DNA of 17,333 nt from Claveliimonas sp963592205 (GTDB lineage: Bacteria > Bacillota > Clostridia > Lachnospirales > Lachnospiraceae), in NCBI GenBank assembly GCA_963592205.1, contig CAVAVU010000106.1, forward strand, positions 1 to 17,333. The letters are read 5' to 3'. Each line of letters begins with the position of its first letter. Positions within the stretch are counted from its first letter, which is position 1. Of the stretch, positions 8,467 through 15,601 are shown one piece after another. The notes below the pieces were generated by a model, which ran no database searches, was not told the origin of the DNA, and was given only the letters and a program-made list of their open reading frames with translations. The translations under genes were made by a program, and so were the position numbers.

Positions 8467-9648
8467 ATGAAAAGACCAGGTTATTATTCTTCCGGGGAGT
8501 TTGCCCGTATGGCGGGTGTAACCCTTCGGACGATACGATATTATGATAAACAGAATATATTAAAGCCATCACTGGTGAGTGAGGCGGGAGCCAGATTTTA
8601 TACAGATGAGGATTTTGCAAGACTTCAGCAGATACTGCTTCTTAAGTATCTGGGATTTTCACTGGATGATATCCGGGAAATGACGATTGATGATGTGGAT
8701 TATCATTTTCTTCTGAATTCACTGGGGATTCAGTTAAAGCTTGTGAAGGACAGATTGGAACAAATGCAGTTGGTAGAACAGGCAATTCAGGATACGATGG
8801 ATGTGATCCAGACGGAACGAACGGTAGACTGGAGCAATATGTTGAATTTGATCCATCTGACCGGTATGGAGAAGAGCCTGAAGAATCAGTATCAGGATGC
8901 ATCGAATATTTCGGCAAGAATTAATCTTCACAGTCTGTATTCTCAGAATCCACAGGGATGGTTTCCGTGGATTTATGAGCAGTTGGATCTGAGAGCAGAT
9001 ATGAAAGTGCTGGAACTTGGATGCGGTGATGGTGAATTGTGGAAGGAAAACAAAGATAAACTTCCGGAGAAGATAGAATTGTACCTGACAGATATTTCAG
9101 AAGGAATGCTCAGAGATGCCAGACGAGAAATCGGAGTGAGGGATAAACGATTTTATTTTCAGACGGCAGATGCCGGTGAGATTCCATATGAGGATAATAT
9201 GTTTGATGTGGTGACAGCAAATCATGTATTGTTCTACTGCGAAGATATCGGCCAGGCTTGCAAGGAGATTCGAAGAGTATTGAAACCAGGCGGCATATTT
9301 GTGTGTGGAGCTTATGGCAGCAGTCATATGAAAGAAGTAAGCCAATTGGTGCAGAAGTTCGATGAGCATATTATATTATCGGCAGAGCATCTGTATGAAA
9401 GGTTTGGAAAAGAAAATGGATTCGATATCCTGAAGCCATATTTTGATAAGATCGAGTGGAGGCAGTATGAGGATTACTTGGTTGTGCCGGAGCCGGAACC
9501 GTTAATCGCTTATGTGCTTTCCTGTCATGGTAATCAGGGACAGTATCTGCCGGATCGATACAGTGAATTCCGCAGTTATGTGAGAAAGAAGACGAAAGAT
9601 GGATTTCGGATAACAAAGGATGCAGGAGTGTTTGTTGGGAGAATCTAA
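8467..9648 (+). CDS. MerR-type DNA-binding domain fused to SAM-dependent methyltransferase
   Basis: A 393-residue fusion. Residues about 7-75 form a MerR winged helix-turn-helix (YSSGEFARMAGVTLRTIRYYD, then RFYTDEDFARLQQILLLKYLGFSLDDI). A helical linker runs to about residue 150, the position of the MerR dimerisation helix. A class I methyltransferase follows, with motif I VLELGCGDGEL (from about 181), an acidic residue after strand 2 in LTDIS, FDVVTANHVLFY, and RRVLKPGGIFVCG. Such fusions occur in clostridia. The natural reading is a regulator whose effector domain binds SAM or methylates a small molecule, but neither target nor substrate is visible. The ribosome binding site is weak: TGGAG lies 13 bases before ATG 8467. 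No partner enzyme or resistance pump lies beside it, and it is read in the same direction as the genes around it. Confidence 0.85.
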   Translation: MKRPGYYSSGEFARMAGVTLRTIRYYDKQNILKPSLVSEAGARFYTDEDFARLQQILLLKYLGFSLDDIREMTIDDVDYHFLLNSLGIQLKLVKDRLEQMQLVEQAIQDTMDVIQTERTVDWSNMLNLIHLTGMEKSLKNQYQDASNISARINLHSLYSQNPQGWFPWIYEQLDLRADMKVLELGCGDGELWKENKDKLPEKIELYLTDISEGMLRDARREIGVRDKRFYFQTADAGEIPYEDNMFDVVTANHVLFYCEDIGQACKEIRRVLKPGGIFVCGAYGSSHMKEVSQLVQKFDEHIILSAEHLYERFGKENGFDILKPYFDKIEWRQYEDYLVVPEPEPLIAYVLSCHGNQGQYLPDRYSEFRSYVRKKTKDGFRITKDAGVFVGRI

Positions 9649-9663
9649 TGGAGGTGGAGTGGA

Positions 9664-11340
9664 ATGCAGAAAATGAATAATATTCCGGTAGGAGTGTCAG
9701 ATTTTAAAGAAATACGTAGTAATGGCTACTACTATGTAGATAAGACAATTTTGATTCGGGAGTTGCTTGAAACAACAGCAACAAAGGTTACATTGATCAC
9801 ACGTCCGCGCCGCTTTGGTAAGACTATGGGGATGAGTATGCTGGCTCATTTTTTCGATATACGAGAGGATAATAAAGAATTGTTTGACGGCTTAGCTGTT
9901 TCGGAGGATTCAGCCTTATGTGGGAAATGGATGAATAAGTGGCCGGTAGTATTCCTGACTTTAAAAGATATTGACGGATTGACATTTGAGGATGCGTATG
10001 GGAGGCTGACGATTCGGATTGCAAATTTATATAAAGAGCACGCGTATCTTCTTAAACGGGAAGAAATGGATGCTGATGACCGGAAAATATTTATGAATCT
10101 GAAAGCTGGAACAGCAGATAAGAATCAGATTAGTCAGAGCCTTTATACGCTTATGCGGCTGATGCGGGAGTATTATCAGAAACCGGTTATCTTATTATTG
10201 GACGAATATGATGTGCCAATCGCAAAGGCAAGTAATAATGGATATTACAGAGAAATGCTGGACGTTATGAAAGGAATTATGGGTTCAGCATTGAAGGATA
10301 ATCCATTTCTTCGTTTCGCTGTTGTTACAGGATGTCTTCGAATCGCTAAAGAGAGCATTTTCACCGGTACGAATAATTTCGTGACAGACAGCATATCAGA
10401 TTCACAATATGATGAATGCTTTGGCTTTACGCAGTCAGAGGTTGATCAGATATTAAAGGACATAGGAGCTGAGGATTATGCAGAAAAAGTAAAAAACTGG
10501 TATGATGGATATCATTTCGGTAAGATGGATGTGTATTGCCCGTGGGACGTTATGAATTTTATGCGGGATGTGCAGAATAAACCAGACGCAGTACCGGCAA
10601 GTTACTGGAAGAATACCAGTGATAATGCGATTATCCGTTCTTTTATTGATTATGCCGGAAATAGTATTACGAAAAAGCTTGAGACATTGCTTTCAGGCGG
10701 GTATATAGTGCAGAAGATTGATGAGAATCTGACATATGATTATCTTCATTCTTCCGAAGATAATCTGTGGAGTATTCTGTATCTGACAGGTTACTTGACG
10801 AAAGTAAGAGAGACAGATCTGACAGCGCCGATAACAGAGGGAATGACAGCGCTTGTAATACCGAATGCGGAAATTAAAGAGATTTTTGAAAGCACGATTA
10901 CAAAGTGGTTTGACGATAATGCAAAGTTGTGGAATCGGACGGATCTTTTCCACGCAGTATGGCAGGGAGATTCTGAAAAACTGGCACAGGAAATGACAAA
11001 ATTGCTTCGAAAAACCATCAGCTATCATGATTACAAAGAAGATTTTTATCATGCATTTCTTGCTGGAATCTTTACCGGAGCCGAATATCCGGTAGAGTCT
11101 AACCGGGAACATGGAGAAGGTCGTAGTGATATTGTTGTATATGATATAGTCAATGCGAGGGTAGTAGTGTTTGAAGCGAAGATTTCGATATCGTTGGATC
11201 AGATGGAAAATGTGTGCCAGACGGCGGTTGAACAGATTGATGACCGGATGTATGCAAAAGAATTCGAGGATGATTATGATCAGGTATTGTGCTACGGTAT
11301 ATCATTTTATAAAAAACGTTGTGTAGTGAAGAGAAAATAG
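9664..11340 (+). CDS. AAA-ATPase-like protein with C-terminal PD-(D/E)XK nuclease-like domain
   Basis: A 558-residue protein of the AAA-ATPase_like plus PDDEXK_9 architecture, common in gut Bacteroidetes and clostridia and without a settled function. The N-terminus IPVGVSDFKEIRSNGYYYVDKT is the family hallmark. The P-loop is atypical, RPRRFGKT with G52-K53-T54, as usual in this family. Walker B is VILLLDEYD (D180, E181). The C-terminal part (about 455-558) shows the nuclease core: D489 in EGRSDIVV, then E504-A-K506 in VVVFEAKIS. Key residues are present, so it looks intact. Start ATG 9664 has GGAGG nine bases upstream; ATG 9673 is a possible alternative. The gene begins 15 bases after the MerR-methyltransferase stop. 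It is not an obvious polysaccharide gene and may be an accessory passenger; a defence or DNA-processing role would be a guess. Confidence 0.85.
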   Translation: MQKMNNIPVGVSDFKEIRSNGYYYVDKTILIRELLETTATKVTLITRPRRFGKTMGMSMLAHFFDIREDNKELFDGLAVSEDSALCGKWMNKWPVVFLTLKDIDGLTFEDAYGRLTIRIANLYKEHAYLLKREEMDADDRKIFMNLKAGTADKNQISQSLYTLMRLMREYYQKPVILLLDEYDVPIAKASNNGYYREMLDVMKGIMGSALKDNPFLRFAVVTGCLRIAKESIFTGTNNFVTDSISDSQYDECFGFTQSEVDQILKDIGAEDYAEKVKNWYDGYHFGKMDVYCPWDVMNFMRDVQNKPDAVPASYWKNTSDNAIIRSFIDYAGNSITKKLETLLSGGYIVQKIDENLTYDYLHSSEDNLWSILYLTGYLTKVRETDLTAPITEGMTALVIPNAEIKEIFESTITKWFDDNAKLWNRTDLFHAVWQGDSEKLAQEMTKLLRKTISYHDYKEDFYHAFLAGIFTGAEYPVESNREHGEGRSDIVVYDIVNARVVVFEAKISISLDQMENVCQTAVEQIDDRMYAKEFEDDYDQVLCYGISFYKKRCVVKRK

Positions 11341-11355
11341 AGAGGCTAGTTAATA

Positions 11356-12297
11356 ATGTTATCACTTATAGTACCTTGCTATAACGAACAGGAGTCATTG
11401 CCACTTTTCTATAAAGAAGTGACTCGAGTTATAGCAGAGATGAAAGAAGAATATGAATTACTGTTGATTGATGATGGATCCAGGGATCAGACACTTCAGA
11501 TTATGAAAGAGTTATCATCCAGGGATGCGCATGTGAAATACTTTTCGTTTTCCAGAAATTTTGGAAAAGAAGCAGCCATGTATGCGGGATTCTGCAATGC
11601 AACAGGAGATTATGTGGCAGTGATGGATGCGGACATGCAGGATCCACCATCATTATTACCTGAGATGCTGGAACTGTTGAAGAGTGGAGAATACGATAGT
11701 GTTGCTACCAGAAGAGTGAGTCGCGTGGGAGAACCGAAGATCCGAAGCTGGTTTGCAAGACAGTTTTATAAACTGATCAATCGCATTTCGGATGCGGATA
11801 TTGTGGATGGAGCCAGAGATTTTCGGTTGATGAAACGGGAAATGGTAGATGCTATTATCCAGATCGGGGAGCACAATAGATTTTCAAAGGGCATTTTTGG
11901 ATGGATAGGTTTCCGGACTTATTGGATGGAATACGAGAACGTAGAACGTGTAGCCGGAGTGACTAAATGGAATTTCTGGAAATTGACAAAATATGCAATT
12001 GACGGAATTATCAATTTCTCACAGATGCCGCTTAGCATTGCATCGTGGTTTGGTATAGGTATGACCTGTCTGGGAGGTTTGATGTTGCTTGTTGTGGTGA
12101 TTAAGAAGCTGTTGATTGGAGTGCCGGTAGCGGGCTGGGCTTCGATTGTATGTATTATCATTTTCATTGGCGGTTTGCAATTATTTTGTCTGGGAATTAT
12201 GGGACAGTATATTGCGAAGACCTATATGGAAGCGAAGAACAGACCGCATTATATCATTGTACAGACCAATGATGAGAATTCGAAGAAGATAAAATAA
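11356..12297 (+). CDS. GtrB-type polyprenyl-phosphate glycosyltransferase (GT2)
   Basis: A 313-residue GT2 enzyme of the DPM1/GtrB/YkcC type. It transfers a sugar, often glucose, from a nucleotide donor to undecaprenyl phosphate. Residues 2-12 (LSLIVPCYNEQ) open the domain. DDGSRDQT starts at 39 and the metal site is DADMQDPP at 91-98. The SRNFGKEAA and FSKGIFGWIGF stretches are typical. Two C-terminal membrane spans (about 228-252 and 268-292) flank a short loop, as in GtrB. Its product would be flipped and used by a membrane GT-C-type enzyme on the outer face. No GtrA-like flippase gene is seen here. The start ATG 11356 lies 15 bases after the previous stop with AGAGG ten bases upstream, so it may share a transcript with the two upstream genes. 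A hairpin terminator follows 26 bases after the stop. Confidence 0.9.
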   Translation: MLSLIVPCYNEQESLPLFYKEVTRVIAEMKEEYELLLIDDGSRDQTLQIMKELSSRDAHVKYFSFSRNFGKEAAMYAGFCNATGDYVAVMDADMQDPPSLLPEMLELLKSGEYDSVATRRVSRVGEPKIRSWFARQFYKLINRISDADIVDGARDFRLMKREMVDAIIQIGEHNRFSKGIFGWIGFRTYWMEYENVERVAGVTKWNFWKLTKYAIDGIINFSQMPLSIASWFGIGMTCLGGLMLLVVVIKKLLIGVPVAGWASIVCIIIFIGGLQLFCLGIMGQYIAKTYMEAKNRPHYIIVQTNDENSKKIK

Positions 12298-12320
12298 ATC
12301 TTAATATTTTCTAAAAAGAC

Positions 12321-12351
12321 TTGAAGGTGACCTAAGGTCACCTTTTATAAT
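12321..12351 (+). promoter_or_regulatory. Candidate promoter for the rml genes
   Basis: TATAAT at 12346-12351 directly follows the terminator stem. TTGAAG at 12321-12326 gives a long 19-base spacer, so the -35 is doubtful. The -10 lies 73 bases before the rmlA start. Between them is only a weak 5-bp hairpin (12376-12391). Confidence 0.35.
12324..12346 (+). terminator. Rho-independent terminator after the GtrB-like gene
   Basis: A perfect 9-bp stem AAGGTGACC (12324-12332) pairs with GGTCACCTT (12336-12344), with a TAA loop, followed by TT and an AT-rich stretch. An A-run (12313-12317) precedes it, so it might also act weakly on the other strand. It isolates the rml genes from the upstream unit. 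Confidence 0.8.
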
Positions 12352-12413
12352 GCAATCATAAGATGACAAAAGACCGGGATTTTTGTATCCCACTATCGAA
12401 GCATGTAATATGC

Positions 12414-12419
12414 AGGAGG
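12414..12419 (+). promoter_or_regulatory. Shine-Dalgarno that sets the rmlA start
   Basis: AGGAGG lies five bases upstream of ATG 12425. In-frame TTG 12383 and ATG 12410 lie upstream of it and would add residues absent from the family, whose N-terminus MKGIILAGGSGTR fits 12425 exactly. Confidence 0.9.
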
Positions 12420-12424
12420 TTCAA

Positions 12425-13321
12425 ATGAAAGGAATTATTTTGGCAGGAGGATCTGGTACAAGACTTTATCCTCTGACGATGGTTACATCCAAACAGTTAT
12501 TACCGATTTACGACAAACCGATGATCTATTATCCGATGTCTGTACTGATGAATGCAGGTATCCGTGATATTTTAATTATTTCTACGCCACAGGATACACC
12601 GAGATTCAAAGAACTGCTTGGAGACGGACATCAGTTTGGTGTGAAGCTGTCTTATGCAGTACAACCAAGTCCGGACGGACTGGCACAGGCATTCATCATT
12701 GGTGAAGAATTCATTGGTGATGATACTGTTGCGATGGTGCTGGGAGATAATATTTTTGCAGGACATGGCATGAAGAAACGTCTGACGGCAGCAGTTGAGA
12801 ATGCAGAGTCTGGTAAAGGTGCTACCGTATTTGGATACTATGTAGATGATCCGGAGAGATTCGGTATCGTGGAATTTGATCAGAATGGTAAGGCCATTTC
12901 CATTGAAGAGAAGCCGGAGCATCCGAAGAGCAATTACTGTGTAACCGGTCTGTACTTCTATGATAATAAAGTTGTAGAGTATGCGAAGAATCTGAAACCA
13001 AGTGCCAGAGGAGAGTTGGAGATTACGGACCTGAACCGTATTTATCTGGAAGAAGGTAATCTGAATGTCGAACTTCTTGGACAGGGATTCACATGGCTCG
13101 ACACCGGTACGCATGAGAGTCTGGTGGACGCTACAAACTTTGTTAAGACAGTAGAGACACATCAGCATCGCAAGATCGCATGTCTGGAAGAGATTGGTTA
13201 TCTGAATGGATGGATTTCCAAAGAGGATGTGTTGAAGGTATATGAAGTACTGAAAAAGAATCAGTACGGTCAGTATCTAAAAGACGTATTAGATGGTAAA
13301 TATCAGGAAAACCTGTACTAA
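12425..13321 (+). CDS. rfbA: Glucose-1-phosphate thymidylyltransferase
   Basis: RmlA, 298 residues. It joins glucose-1-phosphate and dTTP to give dTDP-glucose and pyrophosphate, the first step of dTDP-L-rhamnose synthesis in the cytoplasm. The nucleotide-binding signature GGSGTRLYPLT is at 8-18, followed by SKQLLPIYDKPMIYYP. The metal-binding aspartate is D108 in VLGDNIFAGHG. EEKPEHPKSNYCVTGLYFYD and TWLDTGTHESL are conserved family blocks. The length is normal. Four enzymes of the pathway follow on the same strand in the order A-B-D-C. These genes look less AT-rich and use more regular codons than the glycosyltransferases upstream, in keeping with a conserved, well-expressed housekeeping-like set. 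Unlike the tightly packed downstream genes, rmlA is separated from rmlB by 228 non-coding bases holding a structured element. Confidence 0.97.
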   Translation: MKGIILAGGSGTRLYPLTMVTSKQLLPIYDKPMIYYPMSVLMNAGIRDILIISTPQDTPRFKELLGDGHQFGVKLSYAVQPSPDGLAQAFIIGEEFIGDDTVAMVLGDNIFAGHGMKKRLTAAVENAESGKGATVFGYYVDDPERFGIVEFDQNGKAISIEEKPEHPKSNYCVTGLYFYDNKVVEYAKNLKPSARGELEITDLNRIYLEEGNLNVELLGQGFTWLDTGTHESLVDATNFVKTVETHQHRKIACLEEIGYLNGWISKEDVLKVYEVLKKNQYGQYLKDVLDGKYQENLY

Positions 13322-13549
13322 ACGAGTGATTGCCCAGAACCATTACTCACATGTAAAGCTGATGCGTCATACTTGCATGTAAGCGGTCGCTTTACATGTG
13401 AGCAAGGTGGCTTGGATAAGCCACCGTTCCATACATGAGCAGAATTAGCTGCACAGCAGCGGGAAAGCACGAGTAGCGTGCTCTTCTGCGAATGCATGGG
13501 CGGTTCTGTGAGCAAATAATAAAATAACAACAGAAGGAGAAATATTATT
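13322..13549 (+). repeat. Multi-branched inverted-repeat element between rmlA and rmlB (candidate structured RNA)
   Basis: Non-coding stretch of 228 bases with nested inverted repeats. Outer stem: TTGC-C-CAGAACC (13330-13341) with GGTTCTG-TGA-GCAA (13502-13515). Arm 1: CTCACATGTAAAGC (13346-13359) with GCTTTACATGTGAG (13389-13402), a perfect 14 bp around a 29-base loop. Arm 2: GGTGGCTT (13406-13413) with AAGCCACC (13418-13425), a perfect 8 bp with loop GGAT. Arm 3: CCATACAT-GA-GCAGAA (13429-13444) with TTCTGC-GA-ATGCATGG (13484-13499), holding a GA/GA internal loop and one A-C mismatch. Arm 3 encloses two hairpins, GCTGC/GCAGC (13448-13460) and AGCACG/CGTGCT (13466-13482), giving a three-way junction. 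An alternative hairpin GAGTGAT/ATTACTC (13324-13348) competes with arm 1. The element ends 34 bases before rmlB; AAGGAG (13534-13539) is the rmlB ribosome binding site. It could be a leader, an independent RNA, or a dispersed palindromic repeat; the pairing is visible, the role is inference. Confidence 0.7.
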
Positions 13550-14581
13550 ATGACTATTATCGTGACCGGAGGAGCCGGATTTATTGGAAGTAACTTTGTA
13601 TTTCATATGCTGAATAAGTACCCGGATTACAGAATCGTATGCCTGGACTGCCTGACATACGCTGGTAATCTGTCTACACTGGAGCCTGTAATGGACAATC
13701 CGAATTTCCGTTTTGTAAAGGCAAGCATTACAGACCGCGAAGCAGTATATAAACTGTTTGAGGAAGAGAAGCCGGATATGGTAGTGAACTTTGCTGCAGA
13801 GAGCCATGTAGACCGTTCTATCGAGAACCCGGAAGTGTTCTTGGATACCAATATCAAGGGTACAGCAGTGCTGATGGATGCCTGCAGAAAATACGGTATC
13901 AAACGTTATCATCAGGTATCTACAGATGAAGTATACGGAGATCTGCCGTTAGACAGACCAGACCTGTTCTTTACAGAGGAGACACCAATCCACACCAGCA
14001 GCCCGTACAGCTCATCTAAGGCCGGCGCAGACCTTCTGGTGCTTGCATACCACAGAACATACGGCTTGCCTGTAACCATCAGCAGATGCTCGAATAACTA
14101 TGGACCATATCATTTTCCAGAGAAACTGATCCCGTTGATGATTGCAAATGCACTGAACGACAAGCCGCTTCCGGTATACGGAAAGGGTGAAAATGTCCGT
14201 GACTGGCTGTACGTAGAAGATCACTGCAAAGCAATCGATCTGATTATCCATAATGGACGTGTCGGCGAAGTATACAATATCGGTGGACACAATGAAATGA
14301 AGAATATCGATATCGTAAAGATTATCTGTAAAGAGCTTGGTAAACCGGAAAGCCTGATCACATACGTAGAAGACCGTAAAGGACACGATATGCGTTATGC
14401 GATCGATCCGACTAAGATCCACAATGAACTCGGATGGCTGCCAGAGACTATGTTTAAAGATGGAATCAAGAAGACAATTCAGTGGTATCTGGATAATAAA
14501 GAATGGTGGGAGACCATTATCTCCGGCGAATACCAGAATTATTATGAAAAAATGTATGCACACCGTCAGGAGGTTAAATAA
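13550..14581 (+). CDS. rfbB: dTDP-glucose 4,6-dehydratase
   Basis: RmlB, 343 residues. An NAD-dependent extended short-chain dehydrogenase that converts dTDP-glucose to dTDP-4-keto-6-deoxyglucose, the second step of dTDP-rhamnose synthesis. The N-terminal Rossmann motif is TGGAGFIGS (6-14). The catalytic STDEVYGD places D126 and E127, the acid/base pair of the dehydratases. The YxxxK pair is Y153-K157 in YSSSK. NNYGPYHFPEKLIPL and VRDWLYVEDHC are family blocks. Length is normal. ATG 13550 is preceded by AAGGAG ten bases upstream. The last codons contain the AGGAGG that serves rmlD, whose ATG follows the TAA with no gap, so the two are probably translationally coupled. Its 5' side is the structured element, so any cis effect of that element would bear first on this gene. 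Confidence 0.97.
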   Translation: MTIIVTGGAGFIGSNFVFHMLNKYPDYRIVCLDCLTYAGNLSTLEPVMDNPNFRFVKASITDREAVYKLFEEEKPDMVVNFAAESHVDRSIENPEVFLDTNIKGTAVLMDACRKYGIKRYHQVSTDEVYGDLPLDRPDLFFTEETPIHTSSPYSSSKAGADLLVLAYHRTYGLPVTISRCSNNYGPYHFPEKLIPLMIANALNDKPLPVYGKGENVRDWLYVEDHCKAIDLIIHNGRVGEVYNIGGHNEMKNIDIVKIICKELGKPESLITYVEDRKGHDMRYAIDPTKIHNELGWLPETMFKDGIKKTIQWYLDNKEWWETIISGEYQNYYEKMYAHRQEVK

Positions 14582-15523
14582 ATGAAAGTATTAGTAACGG
14601 GAGTAGGCGGACAGCTCGGACATGATGTGATGAATGAACTGGCAAAGCGTGGTTATGAAGGTGTAGGTTCTGATATCAAGGAAGAGTACAGTGGCATTCA
14701 GGATGGAACTCCGGTAACTACCATGCCATACGTTCCGATGGACATTACAGATGCAGCGTCTGTAGAAAAAGTAATGCGTGAAGTGAATCCGGACGTTATG
14801 GTTCACTGTGCAGCATGGACAGCAGTAGATAATGCAGAAGATGAAGACAAACAGGCAATCGTACATGCGATTAACGCAGGCGGTACAGAGAATATCGCAA
14901 AAATGTGTAAAGAATTGGACTGCAAGATGGTATATATCAGCACAGATTATGTGTTTGACGGACAGGGAACAGAACCGTGGCAACCGGATTGCAAGGATTA
15001 TGCACCGCTGAATGTATATGGACAGACAAAACTGGATGGAGAGCTTGCTGTATCCGGTAATCTGGATGAATACTTTATCGTACGTATTGCATGGGTATTT
15101 GGTAAGAACGGTAAGAACTTTATCAAGACGATGCTGAATGTCGGTAAGACGCATGATAAGCTTACGGTTGTAAATGACCAGATCGGTACACCGACTTATA
15201 CGTTCGACCTTGCACGTCTCTTAGTAGATATGATCGAGACAGAGAAATACGGATATTATCATGCAACGAATGAAGGCGGATATATCAGCTGGTATGATTT
15301 TACCAAAGAAATTTTCCGTCAGGCAGTTGCCTTGGGACATGAAGAGTATTCAGAAGACCGTCTGAGCGTTGCACCGGTAACCACAGAAGAGTATGGCGTG
15401 TCTAAGGCTGCAAGACCATTCAATAGTCGTCTGGATAAGAGCAAGCTTGTAGAAAATGGATTTGAGCCATTGCCGACATGGCAGGATGCATTGTCCAGAT
15501 ATCTGAAAGAAATCGACTTTTAA
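14582..15523 (+). CDS. rfbD: dTDP-4-dehydrorhamnose reductase
   Basis: RmlD, 313 residues. It reduces dTDP-4-keto-L-rhamnose with NAD(P)H to dTDP-L-rhamnose, the last step of the pathway. The Rossmann motif TGVGGQLG lies at residues 6-13. CAAWTAVDNAEDE, YISTDYVFDG and the catalytic Y146-K150 of YGQTK are all typical of RmlD. The C-terminal ARPFNSRLDKSKL is also a family mark. The protein is slightly longer than the usual 280-300 residues. The extra length seems to lie in the insert after strand 2 (about residues 30-50, KEEYSGIQDGTPVTTMPYV). It starts directly at the rmlB stop, using AGGAGG (14568-14573) inside rmlB. The gene order has rmlD before rmlC, the reverse of the reaction order, which is common. 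Confidence 0.96.
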   Translation: MKVLVTGVGGQLGHDVMNELAKRGYEGVGSDIKEEYSGIQDGTPVTTMPYVPMDITDAASVEKVMREVNPDVMVHCAAWTAVDNAEDEDKQAIVHAINAGGTENIAKMCKELDCKMVYISTDYVFDGQGTEPWQPDCKDYAPLNVYGQTKLDGELAVSGNLDEYFIVRIAWVFGKNGKNFIKTMLNVGKTHDKLTVVNDQIGTPTYTFDLARLLVDMIETEKYGYYHATNEGGYISWYDFTKEIFRQAVALGHEEYSEDRLSVAPVTTEEYGVSKAARPFNSRLDKSKLVENGFEPLPTWQDALSRYLKEIDF

Positions 15524-15543
15524 TTTTAATAAGTAAACAATAG

Positions 15544-15574
15544 AATCTGCCTGGTATGATCAACCGGGCAGATT
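15544..15574 (+). terminator. Hairpin between rmlD and rmlC, weak terminator or processing site
   Basis: AATCTGCCTGGT (15544-15555) pairs with ACCGGGCAGATT (15563-15574): 12 bp with one T-G wobble and a 7-base loop. The following TGATGT is a poor T-tract. This may be a partial terminator or an mRNA stabilising/processing hairpin that tunes rmlC against the genes before it. Confidence 0.5.
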
Positions 15575-15601
15575 TGATGTATATAACTGGAGGAAAATAA
15601 G

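Noticed and set aside
10693..11112. 139-residue open frame on the - strand inside the AAA-ATPase-like gene
   Set aside because: The + strand frame carries intact ATPase and nuclease motifs; the antisense frame shows none.
12376..12391. Small hairpin GGGAT/ATCCC upstream of rmlA
   Set aside because: Only 5 bp with a 6-base loop and no T-tract; too weak to call a regulatory element.
12383..12424. N-terminal extension of rmlA from TTG 12383 or ATG 12410
   Set aside because: It would place the strong AGGAGG (12414-12419) inside the gene. The family N-terminus begins at ATG 12425.
12572..13168. 198-residue open frame on the - strand inside rmlA
   Set aside because: It is antisense to a clear rmlA gene, has Cys/Phe/His-rich composition with no domain pattern, and is a shadow of the real gene.
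13318..13530. 70-residue open frame on the - strand across the structured element
   Set aside because: It lies entirely over the inverted repeats, has no recognisable domain, and its frame is explained by the palindromic composition. It is kept only as part of the element.
14012..14563. 183-residue open frame on the - strand inside rmlB
   Set aside because: Antisense shadow of rmlB with no motif. The similar frames at 13445-13912 and 14591-15154 were rejected for the same reason.
14397..14585. 62-residue + strand frame over the end of rmlB
   Set aside because: It is out of frame with rmlB, overlaps its conserved C-terminus, and lacks a ribosome binding site.
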